Source: Rhyzopertha dominica
Taxonomy: Eukaryota > Arthropoda > Insecta > Coleoptera > Bostrichidae
Assembly: GCA_025024175.1 (NCBI GenBank)
Contig: QCXZ01000041.1
Location: forward strand, 7,435,786 to 7,499,785
Length of the DNA: 64,000 bases
Reading direction: 5' to 3'
This document shows positions 56,851-64,000 of this stretch, one piece after another. Below the pieces are notes generated by a model. That model made no database searches, was not told where the DNA came from, and worked only from the letters and a program-made list of their open reading frames with translations. The position numbers were made by a program, and so were the translations under genes. Within the stretch, counting starts at the first letter, position 1. Each line of letters starts with the position of its first letter.

Positions 56851-57720
56851 AGGCGGAAAGGAGCTTTGTTTTAGCATTTAGTCTTCGATTCACCGTAATT
56901 TAGATTTTATTTTAATCTCTATTATCCCTTTCATTGCACAATTAACAAGTTTTCTGCTTAAAACAATGACAAATTTGCTTATTAACCACATTTTTTTAAA
57001 CTGAAAATTTTTGGTTCATCTGTAATTATTTTGTAAATTCTAATAATAATATCTAAAAGTTTGTGTACTTTATAATCGGTTAGGTAAGTCCATCTCAATA
57101 TAAGAATATTTTTGAGTAGCGATCCAGCGGCAATTCCCGTTATCTGTAAGTGGGTATTCTAAATAGAAATATATGTTTTTATTGCATTTTCCAATTATAT
57201 ACAGAAGTTTTTTTAAGAAAATTTTTATTGGTCTTCCCTATACCTAAGTGCAGCCGTTTTTAAAATATTTAAAACTTTCCTTAACAACCGATGACTTTTA
57301 ACGAGATACAATTAATAAAGGCTCATTTCAAATTTCTGTAAGGGCTCTTTAGATTGCAGCGCATTTTATAAACCTATATCCAATTTTTTATTCAAGGAAA
57401 TTTAATTCTGCATTAATCTCATTTAACATTTTAACATTTTCTATACTTATGAATTAATATAGAATTATGTTGACTTTTATTTGACACTGCAGAAAATTAA
57501 ATAACCCTCTTTGCATAGATTGTCATAGAACTAAATAACCTACTGGATTGTTTTGTGTACTTTGAGAAATACAACCAAAATATTGGGAATCAAAATTATT
57601 CACCCATTTTCACGGATCATTCCGTAAAGTTAAAGTCCGTGTATATTATTTTGGACAAACATAAAATTTGGTTTGAAGGCTTTCGTGCTTGTTGTCGATG
57701 ACATGTTTTTTTCCGGACTG
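56851..57720. other. AT-rich spacer
   Basis: Nothing recognised. Confidence 0.45.
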
Positions 57721-57745
57721 GTTCCCACGGTGGTTATTTGACCTT

Positions 57746-57779
57746 GACGTTTCGACACTCATGTCGGTGTCTTCCTCAG
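57746..57779 (-). other. Hammerhead/PLE-terminal signature, minus strand
   Basis: Minus strand: CTGAGGA, A, stem GACAC-CGACATGA-GTGTC, GAAAC, GTC. The stem pairs perfectly (5 bp) and the CTGANGA and GAAAC cores are present. One extra A sits between core and stem, and no stem I partner is obvious. Likely a solo PLE terminal repeat remnant. Confidence 0.55.
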
Positions 57780-57789
57780 AAGAGCTACT

Positions 57790-58795
57790 TCTGTTAGTGT
57801 ATTGTTACTTTATGATTTGGTATGATATTTAATTTCCATTTTTTAAATTTCTTTAAATTCAATATTAGCAAATGGAGATATTTTTGGTTGAATAAATGGC
57901 TAGTTCTGTTGACAATCTTGTTACATTATCTCAATTTGAATAATTTTTATTTTCTACATTTTTGTATATTCCATTACTCGAACTGAACAATAAAAACATA
58001 TGTAGTTGACGTTTATTTGAGAAAATTTGACATTTTTTAGTTACCTACATACATATCAAATTATCTTAAAACAGCTATAGCTGCTGATAAGGTTTTAGAC
58101 AGTATGAACAAAATTTTAAAATAACAGCATAGACATGCATTTTAAAGCAGGTATATTATTTAAAAAGTCAAATGCTTTAAAAAGAGAATGTGATGTTCTA
58201 TTTTGGTACTGAAACACGAAAAATTACCTCCAATGCAAAACTATACAAAACAACATATACATAAATTAGTTAGTACCACTGCCACAAATTAAAAAGATTG
58301 AGGTTTTATTTAATTTGGGTCACTGCCATAAATTATACTTGCGTATTTTAAATCAATATTATTGAACTGTGCTGAACTGAAAACAACATTGCCGAAATTA
58401 ACTCATATGATACATAAATGACGTCACATGACTAAGCGACCGAAAGAGGCCGTTTTATAAGCGAATTTTTCAGTTTTGAAAATAATGTTAATTTTTGGGA
58501 TAATTACATCAAATAGAATGTTCTAAATACGTGATATGCATTTAAGGCCACATTTACTTGCCGTTGAGCTAATTTCAAAAATCGTGATAATACCCAAACG
58601 AAACTGAATAAGAACTTAAATTTAGTTATCACGCAAGAAAATTAACTATTCCTAAAAATAATGTATGTGCAATAAGGAGCAAAATTATTGACTATTCATT
58701 GTTGGAAAAAAAATTCAAGAAAATTTGTTCCCAATTTACGTAAATTTCCGTTATGTAACAACTTATAATCCACTCTTTAGCCGTTCTTTGAACCT
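57790..58795. other. AT-rich spacer
   Basis: Nothing recognised. Confidence 0.45.
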
Positions 58796-58799
58796 TTTC

Positions 58800-59100
58800 A
58801 TACAATTCGAATGGCTTTATACATTACAAATCCTAGACAAAGTGTGTTCATCTTCGTTCCTCCAGAAAGCTGCGTGCAAGGGACGAAATTGATTAATATG
58901 CAGCGCAAACAGCCCTCTCGCAGGATCTGCGAATTATTAGCCAAATTTTTTGTTTCACCCTCGCCCTCCGCTTCATTAGGAAAACTACCCCCATGCGCCC
59001 TTTGTAGCCATAGATCTTGTACAGTCTGCGCAAAAACCGTCTGTCCCTCGCGAATCACTGGCGATTCGGAATTAATTCTGGATGTTGCATAACGTAAATG
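58800..59100. other. GC-richer island with overlapping frames on both strands
   Basis: A 93-codon plus frame (58811-59092) and an 86-codon minus frame (58798-59058) overlap almost completely. Neither shows a known domain. Unique, GC-richer than its surroundings; conserved non-coding DNA or a relic exon are both possible. Confidence 0.3.
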
Positions 59101-60236
59101 TCACATGAACGAAATCATTTAACCGCAAACTAACGCTATCTACAAAATTCTAAAAAAAAATACAAGAAATGTACTAAAAAGATCGGCCATTAACGCAATA
59201 CGTCTGTATCTAAAATGAGCAATTAAGAATATGTGTTTAAACAATACCAAAACAAGAGTGAGGTATGAAGATCTAACAATAATAATAAATGCGAAAACAA
59301 ATAAACTGCTGTAACCGCCAATAATTATTTAATGAAAGCAATAGAACGGTTACATAAGGAAGAATAATACTAGAATTGAAAATGGCTACTAGTTGAAAAT
59401 GCGTTTGTAATTGATAAAATCTAGTGCATTTTTACATTTGAATTTCTTGTACAGTGGTACAGTCACTGAAGACATTACAGTACCCCAATAGTCCGCCATT
59501 TTAGGGCAAAACAGCGGCGGGAAGTTTATGTTTATAAAGGAGATGAGAGAGGGAACCAAACTATCAAACCTAATCTTAAAGATTAGAGAACTGTCAGATA
59601 TCAGGGTCTGATGTAGTGTGATTTGAGCAACCAAACATTGCCGGCTCTAAGTAGGTATAGTTCTGATTGTAGCTGCATCACGTTTGGTTGTTTGTATCTA
59701 CTTTTTTTACCGTAAAATTTCAATATTAGCGGAGTATTCGGTCAATAATCGGCGTTCTTCGTAAAGTGTTTAAACCTGTTGCATAATGTTGAATTTTTTG
59801 AGCATATTTCCTACAAAAAGACGTTTTTTATGTCGTCTGGGCGTCTAAGCTCAAAATTGTAGGAGAGGAATGAGCAAGAGCAACGTTTTCTACGTTTATT
59901 ATAAAGCTTACACTGCAAATAGCTTACTCTTACGTGCGTTAAATATTAAATATGTTATATATTTAGTTACCTACTACATGGGAAATGTTGTGAATATATA
60001 TAGGTAAAGTTTCCTCTAAATATCATTATTCTAAACGTGGGTACTGTTACATACAGAAACCTATAATGGCCGCTCATTAAAAAGAACGGGTCAAACACAC
60101 CAGACACCACGGTTTTCTCTTTCTAACGCGAATAAATTAGTTCGTATAATTTGCTGCACATTCACGTTTGGTCCACTTCTCCACTTGATGTATTGGTCGA
60201 TTATTGCACTGACGAAAACAACATTCTATATTAAAA

Positions 60237-60313
60237 TGTATGTCTATCCTGTGCTGTCTACACCTCAACCCCTCAACCAAACTGCAGATAGTATTATTTC
60301 GCTGTCATTACAC
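60237..60313. repeat. Dispersed repeat family R2, copy 2
   Basis: Matches 36520-36595 in direct orientation over about 70 aligned bases (CTGCAGATAG, ATTTCGCTGTCATTACA), with a small CCTCAACC duplication. Confidence 0.75.
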
Positions 60314-61048
60314 CTATTACGGGTAGCGCTGACCGCTGATTGTGCAAAACCGTTTATAAATCGCGGAATACCCTGTGGATAAACTCAACGTCAGTGCAAA
60401 TTGCAAACAAAGCTCGTTTGACAACACAATACACAAGTGACAGTCGTGACAGTACTTGACCCATTTTTATGAACGTCCGTTATATTATGAACGGAAAAAG
60501 AATCTTTTGTAAAAATGCAGCTATTGAAAAACATAGAAAAACTAATGCGGGAATAATCAAGAAAAACTTACATTATCGCCGCCTTCATCCGTGGGTCATA
60601 ACAATGCGGTCACTCCGGTGGACAGACAAGGCGGTTTCACATACGCGCGGGAGATGCAAAAACAAAACATAAGTTACTCATCCGTTAAACTCAAAAAGAT
60701 ACAGTTAAGACTCACAGAGGGGTTTTCACCCCAGGGCATCATCCTTATACTGTCCATGGCTTCATCCCTGAGATTACATCATTAGTCAATGGTGGTTATG
60801 AATACCTTGTTAGTTTTCTCTCTTCAACAACTAGCTAGTGTCAACCTGAAATAGTAGAGGCTTCCCCGAACGCTCACCCTAAGGCCTATAGGGTCGCATT
60901 CCAATAGCCCGGATCGGGGGCACCTAATAAGGCTACCCTCTCCACCAGAACTATGTCATTCGAGATATCCTGCATTACCCCCCGGAATGCAAGTCCTCCA
61001 CTCGAAGGAACCACAGCTGTTAACCGAGCACTCTGCTCTAGGGGTTTC

Positions 61049-61126
61049 AAACTGCCTGAGGCACATCATGGCCAAAGACCTTACTCTCTCTGCCTGAGGC
61101 ACAACATGGCCAAAGACCTCGCTCTC
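61049..61126. repeat. 38-bp unit in tandem duplicate
   Basis: CTGCCTGAGGCACATCATGG...AAAGACCTTACTCTC is followed at once by CTGCCTGAGGCACAACATGG...AAAGACCTCGCTCTC, differing at a few positions. Confidence 0.9.
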
Positions 61127-61899
61127 ACTGAGCCAAAATCAAGAATATTTCTCTCTGTCAAAAATGACACATCCATACTCATTGCCTACTTTTGCATCTC
61201 CTCGCGACGCTGATATTTCTCTCCAAAACAATTAATCGCACGCATACGCATTCGCTTCGATTTTAGTATTTATCTTATTAACAGCGATTCTAAACATAGC
61301 AAGAAATTAATAAACGCACAAAAACACCTTTTATTTTAATAATAACGTAGATACAAAAATTGACATTTAACATTCGGCCAACCTAACAGGGTCGTGTCCT
61401 CACGACATAATTATTCGGTATGCCTACTTGATTTGGATAAATTAGGCAATTGTACTTCATCTGAGCCACTGTCCTCATCGATGGTATCTGATGTAATAAA
61501 TGGATTTGATAATAATAAATAGATTTTATTAAAACAGGAGCAGATACTGAGAGTAATACATAATCAATAAAGGCAAAGTCTAGCAGAACCTATTCTACTT
61601 AACCTTCGAAAAGAAACTTAAACTATGTTTATTATGGTATAATTTATGAATACCCCTATTGTTAATTGATTATACGTCTTACGCTTCAGTTATTATTATC
61701 AACAGGTGTCTTATCTCCTTAGGTTAGCCTTCATGTGTGGTCTTTGGGGATAGTAAGCTATTGCTTGAAACCTCATCGAGTCCGAACGAACGAAGTCATG
61801 GTCATCATGAAATCTGACGATCGAAAAATAACTGTCTTAGTTTAAATTTAAATTTGTTAATATTTAGTTTTTTTTTTAAACTCGCTCCGAAGGGTGAGC

Positions 61900-64000
61900 C
61901 TTACAGCTTTACAGCCTTACCGCCTTACAGCGTTGTATGTGAATACTTAGCTTTATTTCGTGTATCACGTGAGTGCGTAGTTGAATGAGGAGCAAGCTTA
62001 GACCTCAAGTTATCACATGCATGAGGAGAATTTAGTAAAGCTTGGACGAAACAACNCAAATGAAAACTCCAGCGGGAATCCATGCGTAGCCGGTTCAAAG
62101 AGTTAATCCTGTAAGATACGTGGTCCCGGCGTTGCAAGCCAAAAAATAAGCGACACCATGCATTCTAAACAATCTGAATCCTGTTTCTATCAACCGAATT
62201 CAAACAGGGGTAATATAAAAATTGAAACAATTAAAGAGGAGGAGAACGAGTGAATCACATAATTGCCTTTTCAAATTAACGGTAAAAATGTCTACAAGCA
62301 TAAAATAACTTAAGGTTAAAAATGATTTTTGTATTAACTTAGTTACATGCAGCTTAAACCGGATCTGAGTGTCCATAATGAGATCAAAGTATGATCAACA
62401 ACATTTAATCTTATGCCATGTATAAAAATATTGAAATATTATTTAAGAAATTTCGGACTACTTTTATTACCAAAGACCATCAGCTACGACTTAGACAAAT
62501 TCAATTGAAGGCCATGTGCAGCAGACAATTTTATAATTTTTCAAGTTCTTTGTTCAGAATTTTGTCAGCCCTTGCGAAATCATGCTTATCGAATTTAAAA
62601 TACAACTGTGTATAGTCAGCGAAAGTTATTATTCTACAATGACGAACTGTGTTCACTATATCCGATGTATATATTATGAAAAGCAGAGATCCTAATATGG
62701 AGCTTTGCGGAACACCAGATCTAACTGATAATTCAGAGGAGACACTATATTTATTTTACCACTTGGGTTCTATCGCTCAAGTAAGATCTAATAAACTGTA
62801 CCGACAAACTGCTGAAACCGCAAGACTTTAGTTTGGCGCATAACATACCATGATTAATAGTATCGAACGCTTTTGAAAATCGAGCAAAACCAAAGCACTG
62901 ACTAAACCCTTATCATAAGCTGCAATAAAATCATCCATGACTGAAACTAGTGCAGTAGGAGTGCACCGACCGCGTCTGAATCCGCACTGAGCATCGAGAA
63001 TGATTTTCCTAGAAAAGACAAAGTCAGATATTTGTTCGTAGACTAGAGATTCAAACAGTTTTGAAGCTGCAGGTAAGATGCTAATCAAAGGTAAATCCGA
63101 CTAGTTTTCAGGGTTAAACTTTTTAAGTAGAGGTATTGCGATGACTTTCTTCCACATTGTAGGGAAATAAGCTTTTTCCATACAACAATAATTGAAGACG
63201 TGTAATAGGTATAAATCAATAATGGAACTACATAAGTGCAACATTTTCAACGATATGTTGTTTGTGCCACACTTATTTTTTTTTGTTAAAGACTGCGGAA
63301 TGTACCTCTTCTAAAATAACCATTCTTAAGGAAAATTCTTGTAGGGATGGGAATCTAGCATTCTCATAATATTGCATTCTATGATTAGAGACGATATCAT
63401 TTTTTTTTTTAACTGAAAAATATGTGCGTTAATAGAATTGCTATTAGACAGATTAGAAGGCAGTTTGAACTGACTTTGTTAGTACCAATGTTTAAATTGG
63501 GCAGAGCGACAATTAGTTTTTATATCTCAACTACAAGCAACTGAACCTATATAACGACGTTTTTCCATCCTAACAGAGTTCATAGTCAATTTCCTCAACC
63601 TCTTGTATACAGCAAAATTTTCAGGAAGTTTACTTCGTTTGTATTTACGTAAGGATGCATCACGTTTACTAATGAGACATTTGAGTTCAGGGCAACACCA
63701 CATTGCATTGGGCTTTGTTACTCTATTCGGTTCATCCAAGACTTACACCAAGTTGTATGCCTCCAAANATGCACACACAGGGTTAGAAATATTTAGTATA
63801 TTAATGTTGAAATCACCCAGACAGACAAATTAATCATACATACCGCAAACAAAACCAAATATATTATCAAGGGTTTCAACAAAATTGCCCAAGCTGGAGT
63901 TAGAGGGACGATAGCATACGCCGAATGCATAATTTACAGTCCCTACGCGGATTCTAAAAAAACAAACAGTCAAAAAAAAGGAATTAATCTCGAAATCGAA
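61900..64000 (-). pseudogene. LINE: endonuclease to C-terminus, 5' part beyond window
   Basis: Read from the window edge leftwards on the minus strand: RIRVGTVNYAFGVCYRPSNS (about 63950), CLGDFNINILNISNPVC (about 63825-63770, endonuclease GDFN motif) and VLDEPNRVTK (about 63745-63715). These lead into the linker KRDASLRKYKRSKLPENFAV (63680-63620). The RT block PxISILPAASKLFESLVYEQ, then QCGFRRGRCTPTALVSVMDD and ALVLLDF (63088-62880), and SGVPQSSILGSLLFIIYTSD (about 62735-62675) follow. The catalytic box FADYTQLYF (about 62625-62600) has its second Asp changed to Tyr. The C-terminal MDSRWSFHL...LNSPHACDNLRSKLAPHSTT and HSRDTRNKAKYS (about 62090-61935) ends the readable part. Several stops and two Ns. 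The 5' end lies past 64000. Confidence 0.88.

Larger units (their letters stand above)
59101..61890. other. Spacer with repeat R2 copy and a duplicated 38-bp unit
   Basis: Holds the R2 copy at 60237 and a GC-rich stretch at 60830-61140 of repeat-like character (probably an old retroelement part, family unknown). No gene recognised. Confidence 0.4.

Overview
The window looks like AT-rich nuclear DNA of an arthropod, most likely an insect. The repeat fauna is typical of insect intergenic or intronic DNA: mariner, IS630-type, Tc1-like, pogo-like, P-like and hAT DNA transposons, Penelope-like elements (PLEs), and many 5'-truncated Jockey/CR1-type LINEs. I found no intact host gene, rRNA, tRNA, operon or CRISPR array. 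Almost every protein-like stretch is a broken transposon gene, and the remainder is AT-rich spacer with some GC-richer unique islands that could be conserved non-coding DNA. Isolated N bases are scattered throughout.

Layout. 1-5 kb: an IS630-type relic with long inverted ends. 5-6.3 kb: a large fold-back palindrome. 7-10.4 kb: a short tandem repeat, a THAP/P-element relic and a Tc1 relic. 12.9-15.1 kb: a PLE split by a LINE. 17-18.5 kb: a small mariner deletion derivative and an unknown repeat pair. 18.9-20 kb: a LINE scrap and a 228-bp insertion carrying a complete hammerhead ribozyme. 21.4-24.3 kb: LINE, pogo-like and hAT relics. 27.5-30.4 kb: a minus-strand LINE split by a 1,021-bp element with about 420-bp terminal inverted repeats (TIRs). 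31.7-32.7 kb: a hAT relic. 33.7-36.4 kb: a LINE split by an IS630-type element, then a PLE 3' part. 37.9-38.5 kb: a mariner relic. 41.6-44.7 kb: a LINE and a DD34E transposase relic with a perfect hairpin. 45.8-50.1 kb: inverted repeats of about 1 kb around a 2.2-kb core. 50-51.1 kb: a decayed tandem array. 52.9-53.6 kb: a LINE C-terminus and a perfect 35-bp hairpin. 61.9-64 kb: a minus-strand LINE leaving the window.

The elements form a layered insertion record. Three host-element open frames resume on the far side of an insertion, with TA/TATA-type duplications at the junctions. The most notable item is the hammerhead-bearing insertion at 19691-19918, which has a 13-bp perfect target-site duplication and looks like a retrozyme/PLE-type non-autonomous retroelement. 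All calls come from reading the sequence; no database search was possible.
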